Positions 12,230 through 23,504 of a stretch of 64,000 nucleotides of DNA are shown in pieces. Below the pieces are notes generated by a model that saw only the letters and a program-made list of their open reading frames with translations, ran no database searches and was not told where the DNA came from. Location of the stretch: positions 47,244,127 through 47,308,126 of the forward strand of contig NC_052619.1 of NCBI RefSeq assembly GCF_016545825.1, in the 5' to 3' direction. A program made the position numbers and the translations under genes. This DNA is from Eucalyptus grandis (taxonomy: Eukaryota > Streptophyta > Magnoliopsida > Myrtales > Myrtaceae). Positions within the stretch are counted from its first letter, which is position 1. Every line of letters starts with the position of its first letter.

Positions 12230-13102
12230 GATGTTGAGAAAATGTTAGGTATCCAAGTTGTGTCAACTCAGCAAATACTCATCCAATGAGAACGTACCAC
12301 GTGTTGTGTCTGGCCCACTTTGCATAATTCTTCTTATTTCCTCTCTTCTCTGTCCATTACTTTTTCCTCCCTCTCTTTAGCACTTGCTTTTTCCTCATCT
12401 TCTCTATTTAGCACTTGTTTTTCTTATTTTCTCTTGCTTGAGCCCTAAGCCCAAGGCTCATGGCTACTTTGGCCATGGAGCTTGACCTCAAACCCGAAAC
12501 TTGGGATAGCCTTGATCGCTCGAGTTTGAGCTCAACCTCAAGCTCGTGGCAATTGCCACTTGAGCTTCAACCTTGTGGCCATGGTTGCCCGAGCTTTGAA
12601 CTCTCGTCCATGGCCAATAGGTTGAGACACTCAAGGACATGAATCTTCAATATCGAGTTTCCAGCTTCCATGGTCACAGAATTTGAGCTTGGTCCTAAAG
12701 TTGCTAGCTTGAACTTGAGCTAGCGGTAACCATGGCGGCTTGAGCACAAGGTTGCGATCATGTTTGCCATATCTTGAGCTTACGGCCATGGCCACCTGAG
12801 CCTTGGCATCTTGTCGCCATGGTGCCACTTGAGCTCAAGCTCACAAAAGCCATGGTTTTTGGAGCTTTAGGCATGTAGCTATGGATGCTCCATGGGAAAA
12901 AACAATGGAGAAGATGAGGAAAAAAACAAGTGATAAACAAAAAGAGAGGAGAGGAAAGGGAGGAAACCATAATGGATATAGGAGAGAGAACAAATGAAGA
13001 TTTATGAAGGTGGGCCCAATACGACACATGTTGCCCAATGAATGAACTGGTATTTTGCTAAGCTGTCATAACTTGGATACCCAATATTTTCTCGATGGAT
13101 GT
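12230..13102. mobile_element. fold-back element, long imperfect TIRs (unit A copy)
   Basis: The left arm runs GAGAAAATGTTAGGTATCC...AACTCAGCAAATACT...CTTCTCTG. The right arm is its imperfect reverse complement, ending TATTTTCTCGATGGATG. The arms are roughly 200 bases or more. The centre is filled with GAGCTC/CTTGAGC/CATGGCC words. The same element occupies the same place in unit B (21958-22862), so it predates the duplication. I see no transposase. Confidence 0.7.
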
Positions 13103-14720
13103 TGGGACACGTCATGGAAAACCTCACAAAAAGTGTGCACAACGGAAAATTCTAGCCCAACAAGCAGCTTGCTCGAAGTGGACTTATTCATCTTTGTGCT
13201 AATGGCTCCTTAGAGGGTAGAAAAAATTTGAAGAGCAAAACGTAACAAGACTCTCCACCCTACTCTTCCAAGAAAAGAGGGTTTGTGTTTGGGAAGGAAT
13301 TAAGGAGTATTGTTAGTTTTCAATATATTACATATTTTTAATAAATTTTTAAAAAATAAAAGAAAATAATCGGTCCAATTTGAGTGGTTTGGATGGGTGG
13401 CTCCACCCTTGGAATTAGACCAAAATTCATCAGTTCCAATTATGGAAACCGGTCACCTGAGAAACCGCCTAGTATCGGTTGGCTCAATCGGGTTAGGACA
13501 GTCCATTTTGATCATCCTGATCATTTATTATAGGGATATATTTACTAGAAGTACTAAAAGTTGTTATGAAAGTGCAATTGAGTCATAAAACTTATAAAAA
13601 GTGTAATTAAATCCTAAAATTTATCAAATTGGTATAATCAAGTCATTTTATTAATTCCATCCATTTAGACTAATGGAAATGCTGACATGGTTTTTTTAAC
13701 ATTTTTCTTTCCTACATAGCAATGACATGGCGAAAACATGAAGCACAATGTTAAAATAACGTCATTTTGAATTAAATTCTAATTTTTAAACAATATATTA
13801 ATTAAATAAAATTAAAAAATTAAAAAGAATACATAAACAAAAGGAGCAGGGCAAGGGCCCTTGCCCCCGTCGCTGAAAAGGGTCAGTAGGGGCTTGGCAT
13901 TGTGCTTTAGCATTTTTTTGGTCCTTTTTTGTGTTTCTTTAAACAAATTTATGTTTGATTTAATTAATATTTTTGTTAAATAAATTACAATTTAACCCAC
14001 ATCATCGTCACGCTAGAGAAAAAATATTTAAAAAACCATGTCAGCATTTTTCATTAGTCTAAATGGATGGAAATAACGGAAGAACTCGATTGTATTAATT
14101 TGACACTTTTTTGCAAGTTATTGAGTAATGATGAGCATGGTTTTAGGGCAGAACCTGAAACCTGAGAATTGGACCGATAATAACTTATCCGTTTTTAAGT
14201 TCTAAATTATGCATGATAAGTTTCAGTTTTTGCAAATTGAGGAACCTATTTCGATTAATAAATTCCAGGTTCTAGGTTTATGGAACTTTGAACCTATAAC
14301 CTAGAACCTGAAATAAGTTTATGTATTTTTTTTATCTATGTTTTCGTGCAATCCAACGATATTCCATGGTGTTCGATGACGACTATATAATTCGAGCTTT
14401 CATTTTTTAATTAAAACTTTTACTTCACGTGTATAAAAATAAGTTATGATCAGTAAATTATAACAGTAAGTGATGTTTTTTAAAGATGATAATTTTTTGC
14501 AATCATTTAATTAATAATAAAGATGGAACCTAAGTGGACCATGTCCATCACTATTGAAGTGTCGAACAAGCTTTTTTTAATCTGGCTTGGAAATTGATTC
14601 TGGAACGCATGGTTCAATCATGAATAGGGTCTGGAATATAGAAGGACTTTATTCCTTTTCCTTGCTAAATTTGATGGAAACAGTTCCATCTTTTTTTCGG
14701 ACGAACTCAGAGTCCGTAGA

Positions 14721-15560
14721 TTGGAAAGGCCAAAGGATAAGGTGTACCAAAGGTACTTAAACGAAGATCCCTCCATTGATACTCTTGGTGAATGTGATAA
14801 ATACCAGTTTATGGTTTCTTATGCACCACCTCCACCACCAGAGTTTAGCACTACACCCCAAGTTTCACCAGATCCATCGAAATCACCTCCATCATCACCT
14901 TCTCAGAAAAAATAAGCTCTCTCCCCATTCTATAAGCCAATTTTAAAGTGGGCCAAGAAGCACTTTTACCCACTTGAAGCTCCAGCAGAAATAACACCCA
15001 CTTCCTCCATTGCCATGTTTCATGACACTGACTTTCTCCCTCTTGTCAAAGAAAGTTCTAAACTCTCGTTTCCTGCTACAAAGGAATTCATTGATCCACA
15101 AGGCAGATATCGCCATGTTCATAAGATAGCTATGCCTACTGATGTGGATGAGCATGGGAGACAAAGAAAGACTCTTGCTGCTGAAGCCGTTCTAAATTGG
15201 CAATCGGAGATTCTGTTAGCACAAAACAATGCTTTCAAAGCAATTGATTCCAAGATTGGAAATGTGCAACAAGATCTTCGAAAGTATGATGAGACCACCA
15301 AGAAAATGGTTTCTGAGTTCCAGAAGAGGCTAAATGCCTTGGAATCAAGACAACGTCTAGGGTATCATCATCTGGAAAGCCCAAAACCGGAAATAGAAAA
15401 ACTCAAAAGACAAATCCAACTCCTTGAAGAAGGAAGGTTTAGACATTTTGATCCATTTGCAACTCCTGTAAGAACTGGGTATTTGCCTCTACCACCCCAG
15501 ACGTCTATCTTTGTTGCCATTTCGGAAGATTCTTTCAGGAAAGAACCACATATGGCATAG
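14721..15560 (+). pseudogene. caulimovirid fossil: N-terminal proline-rich and coiled-coil segment
   Basis: One frame, broken by a stop at 14913-14915. A proline-rich stretch (about 14823-14900) is followed, after the stop, by a charged region with heptad-like spacing (about 15190-15420) that looks like a coiled coil. Segments of this kind lie ahead of the coat protein in caulimovirid polyproteins. I assign it by position and composition only. Confidence 0.55.
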
Positions 15561-15949
15561 GTATGGAATCGTCTTAAAGAATCTACAAAAGGACAAAGGA
15601 AAGAAGAAAATGCCCACAGAATCAAGTTCGATCGTCATAAAGGAAAGACCAGATCAGATGATGTTATCCAATCCATTAGAATCTTTTCTAAAGGATTTGG
15701 GTACTCAGGAGCAACCTGTTCCTGTTATCCAATAGCCATATCCTACCCTTCCAAATGATCAAACTATATTTCTAACTAAACAAACTGTTCCTACCACTTC
15801 TGAAACTAAATCAGATTCAGTATCATTTTCATCCTCTTCATCCTTCTCAATTCCTGATAATTCCCTTCCTATTGCACCAGTGACTTCATCTATATTCATG
15901 GCTGATACTCCAGATTAGGAAATGGAATCAAATTACTCCGACCCAGAGG

Positions 15950-16810
15950 TTGTTCAGAACAATCCGGGACACCATGTGTCCATGGCATCAAAGTAGTTTT
16001 TCACCATCGATGATATCCCCTATCATAAATGGCCAGAAAAACTTGAAGAATTTCATACTTGGTTGAATACTCAGTCCATCACCAACCATGATATGAATGA
16101 TGTCATTTACAACTTTGTCACGAGGTTCATAGGAAGCTTTAAACTTTGGTGGAAATCAGTATCAGAACAAGACCAAATTCATTTTCTGATGTCACCAGAT
16201 TTTAGCCATGCCATTACTTTTTTATATCATTTCTTTGTGGGAAAACCCACTGACCTCATAGAAATGAAAAGAATAGAATTTTTTGAAAGAAAATGTTGCT
16301 CCCTCCAGAAGAAATATCTTGATAAGCATTATCGGGAAATGCTTCAACTTTTTTATCAGATTGGAGCTGATCCAAATCTAAAGCATGTTTTCCTGACTTC
16401 CATCCCTTAAGAATTATCCTAGATGGTTGAAAGACCCTTTTTTGGAAGACAAAGGAGAGTATAGGATATTCCTTTGGGGGAAATACAACAAGAAATCCAT
16501 TTATGCCTTGAAGAATTGTGCCTAAAGCGCCAGATGGTCTGCATCTACATCACAGGCGATAGAGAACTCAAAATAGCTTGCTCCCGCCAAAAGCTAAAAA
16601 TCAAATGTTCCAAGAAAGATTGTGATGATACTTGTGGAAAAGCTTCCCGAAAAAAGAAGCACTTCAAGAAGTATTGGATGAAGAAATCATCCAAACATGG
16701 CCACAAGCACTTCCGAAGAAAGAAGAAATGGTGCTACCAACGCAAAAGGAAGGATCGCACGGGCCATAAAAAGTCAAATCGTTACTACATCTGCAATCAG
16801 AAATGATATT
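15950..16810 (+). pseudogene. caulimovirid fossil: coat-protein-like region and degenerate zinc knuckle
   Basis: This region has the features of caulimovirid coat proteins: a tryptophan-containing LWWKSV stretch at about 16141, and the CCSLQKKYLDKHY and DPNLKHVFLTSIP stretches at about 16291-16407. A very Lys/Arg-rich tail follows (16600-16790). The zinc knuckle at about 16780-16840 keeps only part of its Cys/His pattern and is cut by a stop and frame change. Stops at 16408-16410 and elsewhere prevent a single product. Confidence 0.75.
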
Positions 16811-16864
16811 TTGCCAAAAACTGTCCCCAAGCCAGAAAATGTCAGCATCATTTGATACATCAAA

Positions 16865-17707
16865 TTGAGAATGAAACAGGTATTTCTCTTGAAAATGATG
16901 ATATTGAATCATTGTTCTTTGCTTGAACAAACTCTTTGTGTCATTCCATGTTATCACACTTCCAATGAAACTGAGTCAGATTCAGAATCTGAAGATATTT
17001 TTCACATATCACCCACATCTGCAAAACCAAGTCTTGACATATTCTCAAGTCAAACTCACCATCCCCATTTCCTTGTAAAAATCATCACCTCAAAGTTTGC
17101 TAAACCTATCACTGTTATTGCCCTCATTGATACCGGGGCAAGCTGTTCGATTTTGGATACCAAAGTGCTTCTTGAAGAATATTGGACTCCTTATGTCCGA
17201 TATTTCAACTCTACCTCAGGAAACACTTTCTCCACAAATGTGAGAACCATCCTTGTAACTGCCCAGTTATTTCCTCAGTGTTCTATAACCACAAAAATCT
17301 TTGGATCTAGTCTTCCCAACAAAGACTTAATCATTGGTTGGGACATCATGACTCAAATCTCTCAATTTCGTATCATCCCAGGAAAATGTCTTAGATATAA
17401 AGACCAATTCTCTGAGTTTGTCAATATTCAAAGATTCTTTTCCATTCAGATGAGTCTATTAGATCCAATCATGCAAAAATTGTTAGAATCTTGTTCAGAA
17501 TCTCATTCGGAATTCACTCAAAAGTGTTCCCATCCTTTGTGGGAAAATCTAGAATTCTTTGTTCGCCTTCCTTTCAAGAAAAATAAAGATATAAATCCAA
17601 CTAAGGCGAGTCATATGGGAATGAAGCTAGAATACTTGGCTTTAGCTCAAAGGGAATGCTCAGAACTATTGCAACAATGCCTTATTGAAGTCTCCAATTC
17701 TCAATAG
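16865..17707 (+). pseudogene. caulimovirid fossil: aspartic protease region
   Basis: A retroviral-type pepsin fold with the active-site motif DTGAS at 17129-17143, preceded by a hydrophobic strand (ITVIALI) and followed about 70 residues later by LIIGWD, the second conserved protease strand. This is the longest surviving frame of the fossil (about 280 codons) and runs to a stop at 17705-17707, directly before the reverse transcriptase region in the same frame. Confidence 0.85.
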
Positions 17708-18223
17708 GCTTGCAAAGCCTTTTATATCAATAAACGTGCTGAGCAAAATAGAGGAAAAATGAGACTGGTAATCAACTATCAACCTCTCAACCTTTTTCTC
17801 AAAGATAATAAATTCCCTTTACCTTCTAGAAATTCCCTCTTTACTAGCCTAACTAAGGCCCACATCTATTCCAAATTCGACCTCAAAGCCGAATTTTGGC
17901 AATTGGGCATCCATCCTGAAGATAGATCCAAAATAGGATTCTGTATTCTGAACCAGCACTTCCAGTGGAAAGTTCTTCCTTTTAGCCTAAAGGTAGCACC
18001 ATCCCTTTTCCAAAAGGCCATGTGTCGTATATTCCAACCAATTCTCTCAAGTGCTGCAGTATATATCGATGACATCCTGCTCTACAGTCATAATGAGCAG
18101 TTATACTGTCAACTCCTTGAGCAATTTGCAGAAATCGTAAAGAAGCATGGCATCATGCTTTCTCAAAGAAAAATGAACATTACCCAAACAGAGATTGAAT
18201 TTCTTGGTATGTACCTCAACTAA
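17708..18223 (+). pseudogene. caulimovirid fossil: reverse transcriptase region
   Basis: The RT motifs appear in order: an RLVINYQPLN-type block at about 17765, a KFDLKAEFWQ block at about 17875 and the catalytic YIDD at 18062-18073 within VYIDDILLYS, followed by an EFLGMYL block. A stop at 18221-18223 ends the frame, and the same frame resumes downstream. The type is Ty3/pararetrovirus RT. Confidence 0.9.
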
Positions 18224-18239
18224 GATACGTACTACCCAG

Positions 18240-18723
18240 GGCCACATATTGCTCAAGAATTATTGAAGTTTCATGAAGATAATTTCACCACAAAACAAGT
18301 TCAACAATTTCTTGGGATCATCAATTATCTTAGAGATTTTGTCCTAAATATTGCAAAGCTTCTGATTCCTTTGCAATCTATGCTGAAGAAGAATCCCCCA
18401 CTTTGGGGAAAAATTCAAACTAAAATAGTCGATGAGCTTAAGGAGATAATGCAGAATCTCCCACCATTACAGATACCATCAATAGGGAAGAGACTTCTTC
18501 AAACTGACGCTAATGATGAATACTAGGCAGCCATCCTGTTTGAAGAAATTGATGGTAAGAGACACCTTTGTAATCACAAAAGTGGAAAGTTTTCTCAAGC
18601 TGAAATGTATTACCATTCCACTTTCAAAGAAATCTTAACAGTAAAAAATAGAATCAAGAAGTTTGAATTACATCTCATCGGCCATCACTTCCTAGTAGAA
18701 TTAAACATAGCATCTTTTCCTTA
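18240..18723 (+). pseudogene. caulimovirid fossil: connection and RNase H remnant
   Basis: After the RT come the QQFLGIINYLRDF-type connection region (about 18299) and an RNase H start with LQTDAND (about 18497). A stop at 18524-18526 interrupts the RNase H, and its remainder is readable in the same frame to about 18721. No integrase follows. Confidence 0.8.
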
Positions 18724-18950
18724 GATAACCAAGTTTAAACAAAAACAAATTGGTTAAAATCTGTAACAGGATAAGTTCCAAATTCTAAGGTATGTAGGAT
18801 ATGTTCCAGGTTTCAGAAAATAAAGAACCTAATCTAACAGGTGGGTTCCAAATTCTAAATGAAACCTGTATAGAACTTGGAGCTGCTCACCTCTAAATGC
18901 ACTTTTGTGACAAGTTTTAAGATTTTCAGTAAACATATCTCTTTATTATA

Positions 18951-19294
18951 TGTTGCTTATGGACAGCTTGGACCGTAATTTTGGCCCAACCCGACCACCT
19001 ATACGTCATCGCTAAATCAGGGGCACATCCAACACAAGAAAAGTTGGTAACAACTACAAGACTAGAGCAACCCAAAGAAGACGACCGTCGCAAAACTAAC
19101 TTCTGCTCATCGACGATGGCAAAAACTCTCATTGAGCTCAAGCAAGTCCTTAGGACCAAAAAGGTAACTATTGAGGGCCTCGCCCTTCTCTTTCTATGAT
19201 GCATGTTTTCACTCAATCGTGTCCGATTTCGTAGATTGAACTTGGGTTGAGCTTCATTTAGCTACCTGAATGTTCAAACCTAAATACATGTCGA
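18951..19294 (+). pseudogene. orphan promoter and exon 1 copy (end of duplicated unit A)
   Basis: Matches 23290-23685 of the intact gene, from the GCCGTAATTTTGGCCC-type promoter sequence through exon 1 and into intron 1. The exon copy is 19116-19163. It still starts ATG, is open for 16 codons (MAKTLIELKQVLRTKK against MAEALIELEQVLRTKK in the intact gene) and keeps the donor AAG|GTAACT. None of the later exons follow; the match ends near 19294 and transposon-like DNA begins. It is a truncated pseudogene left by the segmental duplication and could still initiate a transcript if the promoter works. Confidence 0.85.
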
Positions 19295-20006
19295 GCCTTG
19301 CCCTAGCTAGATCTAGACAAGGGTCGCCTCATTGACAACTAGTGAGGACTTGGGCGAGACCAATGACCGTCGAGGGCTTGTAGGTCGTCACCCCTGACTC
19401 GATTTTGTGTAAAAGTTAAGTCTGTCTGCTGATTTCGTCCAACTTGACTATTGAAAAATATTGATGTGACCTTTTTTTTAATATTTTATCTCTCGTGTGG
19501 TGTCTTATATCGCATTAAGGCTGACAAAAGCACTAAAATCACCTCATTTTGATCGGAATCCCTATTTTTACACAATCTTGATTAAGTTAGCCTAAAATTT
19601 ATGTAAAAATTAATCAAAAAAGAAAAAGAAAAAAAGGCTAAAACTTTATAAATAAATAAAAAGCATACACACAAAAAGAAAACAGCCAAGCCCTCCACAT
19701 GTGGCTGTCGCCCCATTGCTAGTGGGGCATCGATGATAGCCAGCATTGCCAACGCCTCAACAAGGACAGGTGACCCTCGCCAACTAAAAGCAAGGGCATA
19801 TTAGTAAGGGTCACCAGTGACCCTACTAGCCATTGCTAATGCCCCATCAACGATGGCCAGGCGGCCACATGCAGTAGGGCTAGCTTTTATTTTATTTTTT
19901 AAATTTTAAAAAACTCTTAGCTTCCTTAATATTTAATCTAATTTAACTAAAATTTAGGTTCAAATTATCTTTGGACGAAAATGCCCTTAACCGGCTAGAT
20001 TATTTA
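19295..20006. repeat. decayed Mutator-like repeat fragments
   Basis: Two patches with the GTCGCC/GAGGGC/GGCGAG vocabulary of the local Mutator-like cores (about 19300-19400 and 19690-19880), separated and flanked by AT-rich arms. Ends could not be paired with confidence. No gene seen. Confidence 0.45.
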
Positions 20007-20312
20007 GGCCATGTTTGGTAACTAACCAAATAATATTTAATCCGATTCTTTTGTTCTCCAAAATAAAGAAAAAAATAACATAAATCCATTTGACAATTTT
20101 TTTTTATTTTCGGGAACATTTGTTCTTGAGAATAGATTTGAATAGAATTAAGAAGTTAAAAAAAAAAAAAAATTGTTCTCGGTAATAACTTCTAAATCAA
20201 GCCCATTTTCCTTCTTTTTTTTTCTCTTTTATCTTTTTTCCTTTTCTTTTTCTTGTTCCTTTCGCCTGTTGCTGTCGACCTTGGTGATGGCCGATGACTA
20301 GCCAAACAAGGC
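20007..20312. mobile_element. truncated PIF/Harbinger-like element
   Basis: Begins TTA|GGCCATGTTTGG (TTA at 20004-20006), like the left end at 55723, and runs through the T-rich arm into the start of the GC-rich core. It then stops abruptly where duplicated unit B begins (ATTCTCATGCTATGG at 20313). Its right half is missing. Confidence 0.6.
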
Positions 20313-20620
20313 ATTCTCATGCTATGGTTAAATGCACGTGGAGTTCGGTCGGATGCACATGCTATGGAATAAAAAGCACTTTATTCCGTTTCTAATTATT
20401 TTTATCTAGGGACAAGAACGGATTCGGCATGTCTCGCGTGGAAGTACCGCTGCGGGGTTATAGCCTACAGGGAAATCGCATGTTAGTGATGGTGCGAAAT
20501 GGTTATGGTAATAAAGATTTCAATCATTTCTTGACATTGTTTTCCTTAGTGGGACTAATGATTTTGATTGAAGGAGGCTTAGGTAAAATGATAATGTCTG
20601 TTTAAAATGATTGAATGAAT

Positions 20621-21168
20621 ATAAAATTGTCGGTCGAAAGCCGATGATTCTATATGAGATGGGTGTGTATTGTGTTTTTGGTGACTTCAAGTGAATGTTA
20701 AACGTGACATATCCATGAGCATATCTTTGTCCACCCAAATCCAAATGTTTGAATAGAATTTACCGAGTTCATATAATAGTCGATATTACGAATAAGAGCA
20801 TGATAAAAAAAAATACTTAGTTGGAAATTTATATGCATTGAGAAAGCATCGTTTTGCATCAATTGTTACATGAATTTCAATGAAAAAAGAGGAAATAAAA
20901 TTGTCTGTCGAAAGTGAATAATTCTATGTGAGATGCGTGTGATTTGTGCTTTGCGACTTCAAGTGAGTGTTAAATGCGCCGTATTCATGTGCATGTTTTT
21001 CTCCGCACGAATTCAATTGTTCGAATAGAAAATGCTGGGTTTATCTAATATTCAATATTTACGAATGAGAACATGATAACAAATACTTATTTGAAATTTA
21101 TATGGATTGAGAAAGCATCATTTTGCATCATTGTTACATGAATTTCACTGAAAAAAAGGAAATAAAAG
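20621..21168. repeat. two tandem copies of a 274-bp repeat
   Basis: Copies start at 20621 (ATAAAATTGTCGGTCGAAAG) and 20895 (ATAAAATTGTCTGTCGAAAG). Both include GACTTCAAGTGA, AAATTTATATG(C/G)ATTGAGAAAGC and TTTTGCATCA. Unit A has one copy (10440). Confidence 0.85.
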
Positions 21169-21957
21169 AATAACGAGCGATTTGAATAAAAACCTCTCGA
21201 ATTTGATGTGGCACACAGAAGTCACTAAATAAAATTCTTTCACCATAATGGAATTAAAACGTGAAGTCCATGTGATCGAACTTTCTCAATAAATCAAAAT
21301 TACTTTTGTGGTTGATAGGTATTGAGGCACTTTTATAGATCTTCCCCGTCCTTCGACAATCAATGATCAGTGAACCATAATCTAGATCGTCTGTTAAAAA
21401 ATCTTTGAAATGTTTTTGAAGCGTGACATTTTGGACACAAGACAAAACAAAATTCTCTAGATTACGACATTGTCAAGTCAATCGATCAAATCCCTTGAGG
21501 GATTTTGGAAAATCCATCAAGTATATTGAAGTCATGCCTTTGATGTGGCACAAAATTTACATGTTGTTTTGATGGATGGAGTGACAAATTAGCAAAGTAG
21601 GAAGCAATCACTAGTCACTATCCCTTTATTAGGGTGATCTGTTTCCGAACGGTCCAGTTCCAGCCCAAGAACCAAAAATCAGACGTGGTTGTAGAACCAA
21701 ACCAATTTATCCGATTTGATATCCTGATGGGTAAATGGAACTAGTGGCCCTAGTCCAATTTACTAGTAAATCCCAGGTTTGCTAATACAAAGATCTCCAC
21801 CTGACAAGCAACACTTCTTATATACAAATTTACACCTCAGTGTGCAAATTATCTCTGGACTAGGCATTATATCCGAGGCTTAAATAGATATAAGTACAAG
21901 AGAGGGTATGACATGATGGTGTAATGATACATGTGGCGGGCTATACTAGACAACATG

Positions 21958-22862
21958 ATGGATGGAAAATATTCGGTATCCAAGTTGCACCAACTCAGCA
22001 AAATACTAGTTCATTTAGAAACGTCAAGCCCCCCTTGCATAAATCTTCCTCTTCCCTCTGTCCATTACTTTTTTCCTCCCCCTCATTTCTCTCTCTTTAG
22101 CACTTGCTTTTTCCTCATCTTCTCTATCCCTCATGTTCTCTGTTTAGCACTTGCTTTTCTTCTTTCCTCCTCCGTCCACCATGGCTAGAGCTCAAGCCTG
22201 AGCCTGAGGCTCATGGCTACTTTGGCCATGGAGTTCGGCCTCGAACCTGGAGCTTGAGGTAGCCTTGGTCACTAGTTTTGAGCTCGGCTTCAAGCTTGTG
22301 GCAACTACCACTTGAGCTTCGACCTCGTGGCCATGGTTGTCCAAGCTTTGAACTCTATCCACGGTCGCTTGATTGAGACACTCGAGGACATGGATGTTCA
22401 ATATGGAGTTTCCAGCTTCCATTGTCACAAAGTTCGAGCTAAAGCCTAAAGTTGCTAACTTGAACTCGAGCTAGAAGTAAACATGGCGGCTTGAGCACGA
22501 GATCGCAACCATGGTTGCCATATCTTGTACTTACAATCATTACCACTTGAGCTTTGACATCTTCACCATGGTGTCACTTGAGCTCAAGCTCGCAGAAGTC
22601 CTGACCGTTAGAGCTTCGGGCGTGTGGCTATGGATGCTCCATGGGAAAAAGCAACGAGAAAGATGAGGAAAAAGCAAGTGACTAACAACGAGAGAGGAGA
22701 GGAGAGGAGAGGAGAGGAGAGGGAGGAAACCATAACAAACAAGGGATAGAGGAAAATTTATGCAAGGTGGGTCCGACATGACATGTGTCGCCCAATGAAT
22801 AGGCTTGTATTTTACTTAGTTAGCACAACTTAGATATTCAATATTTTCTCAATGGATGCCCG
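21958..22862. mobile_element. fold-back element (unit B copy)
   Basis: Counterpart of 12230-13102, with the same arms and the same GAGCTC/TTGAGCTT-rich centre. A GAGAG(GAGAG)n tract at about 22691-22728 lies in the right arm. Confidence 0.7.
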
Positions 22863-23504
22863 GACACATGGTGGAAAACCTTACAAAGAGAGCATGCGAT
22901 AGAAAATTCTAGCCAACAAGTAGCTTGCTCGAATTTTCAATGGACTTGTTCATCTTTGTGCTAATGACTCCTTAGAAGGTAGAAAAAGTTTGAAGAGCAA
23001 ATCATAACAAGACCCATCACCCTACTCTTCCAAGAAAAAGAGGGTTTGTGGTTTGTTTGTGAAGGAATTAAGGACTACATTTAATTTTTTTTATATTTTA
23101 CGGATTTTTTATAAAATAAAAAATAATCAATCCCACCTAGGTGATCTGGGTGGGCAGTTCCATCTTTGAAATTGAACCAAAATCCGGTTTCAATTTTATG
23201 AAGCCATGAAACCGTGACATTTGGAACCGCCCAAAACCAGCCAGTTTGGTCTGGTCCGAACGGTTCCTTTTGCCCACCCCAATCCTTATAGATATTACTG
23301 ACGGATGGGCTTGAGCCGTAATTTTGGCCCGACCAGAGGATCCGGGCCGGGCCGGCCCAGCCCATCGACCACCCGTACGTCGCCGCTGAATCGGGGCACG
23401 TCCGACACAAGATAAGCTGGAAAGTGGTATCTCCTGCACCGACCGGAGCGACCCGGAGAAGACGACCGTCGCGAAACCCGAAGCGCGACTTCTGCTCGCC
23501 GGCG

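Larger units (their letters stand above)
10129..13523. repeat. duplicated unit A (first part)
   Basis: Aligns by eye with 20313-23282 from ATTCTC(A/G)TGCTATGG onward. Shared landmarks in the same order are the GGACAAGAACG block, the 274-bp-type repeat, the fold-back element and the GGAACC-rich stretch. Unit A lacks the second copy of the 274-bp repeat and carries an extra Mutator-like element (11422-12150). The unit continues at 18951-19294 after an insertion. Confidence 0.85.
14721..18723 (+). pseudogene. endogenous caulimovirid (plant pararetrovirus) fossil, overview
   Basis: A decayed polyprotein region in one orientation. The order is a proline-rich and coiled-coil segment, a coat-protein-like region with a basic tail and degenerate zinc knuckle, an aspartic protease, reverse transcriptase and RNase H. 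There is no integrase and no LTRs, which together with this order points to Caulimoviridae (petuvirus/florendovirus-like) rather than a Ty3 retrotransposon. It is dead: in-frame stops include 14913-14915, 15558-15560, 16408-16410 and 18524-18526, and the reading frame changes near 15550 and near 16810. The movement-protein end is not seen, so it is also truncated. It lies inside hAT-like and Mutator-like insertions. Confidence 0.85.
14126..18895. mobile_element. hAT-like element (TGAGCA ends) holding the viral fossil
   Basis: The left end is TAATGATGAGCATGG and the right end, reversed, TAGAGGTGAGCAGCT. Both flanking arms (14126-14700 and 18724-18895) are full of AACCTGAAACC/GGTTCC words as in the other family members. 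It splits the right inverted repeat of the surrounding Mutator-like element. I found no convincing target duplication, so the exact ends are approximate. Whether the pararetrovirus entered this element or was captured by it cannot be told from one copy. Confidence 0.5.
13533..18941. mobile_element. Mutator-like element with 9-bp TSD, itself interrupted
   Basis: The left end GGGATATATTTACTAGAAG and the reverse complement of the right end GAGATATGTTTACTGAAAA match. Similarity continues inward through AAGTGCAATTGAG-like sequence to TTTAGACTAATG-AAATGC at about 13670 and 14050. TTTATTATA flanks both sides (13524-13532 and 18942-18950). Outside these repeats unit A resumes its match to unit B, which has no insertion near 23285. 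The right arm is split between about 14118 and 18896 by a hAT-like element. The element's own interior is short, contains GGGCAAGGGCCCTTGCCC at about 13847 and has no transposase. Confidence 0.8.

Noticed and set aside
13533..18941. LTR retrotransposon
   Set aside because: No LTRs and no integrase were found. The outer ends are inverted, not direct, repeats apart from the 9-bp target duplication.
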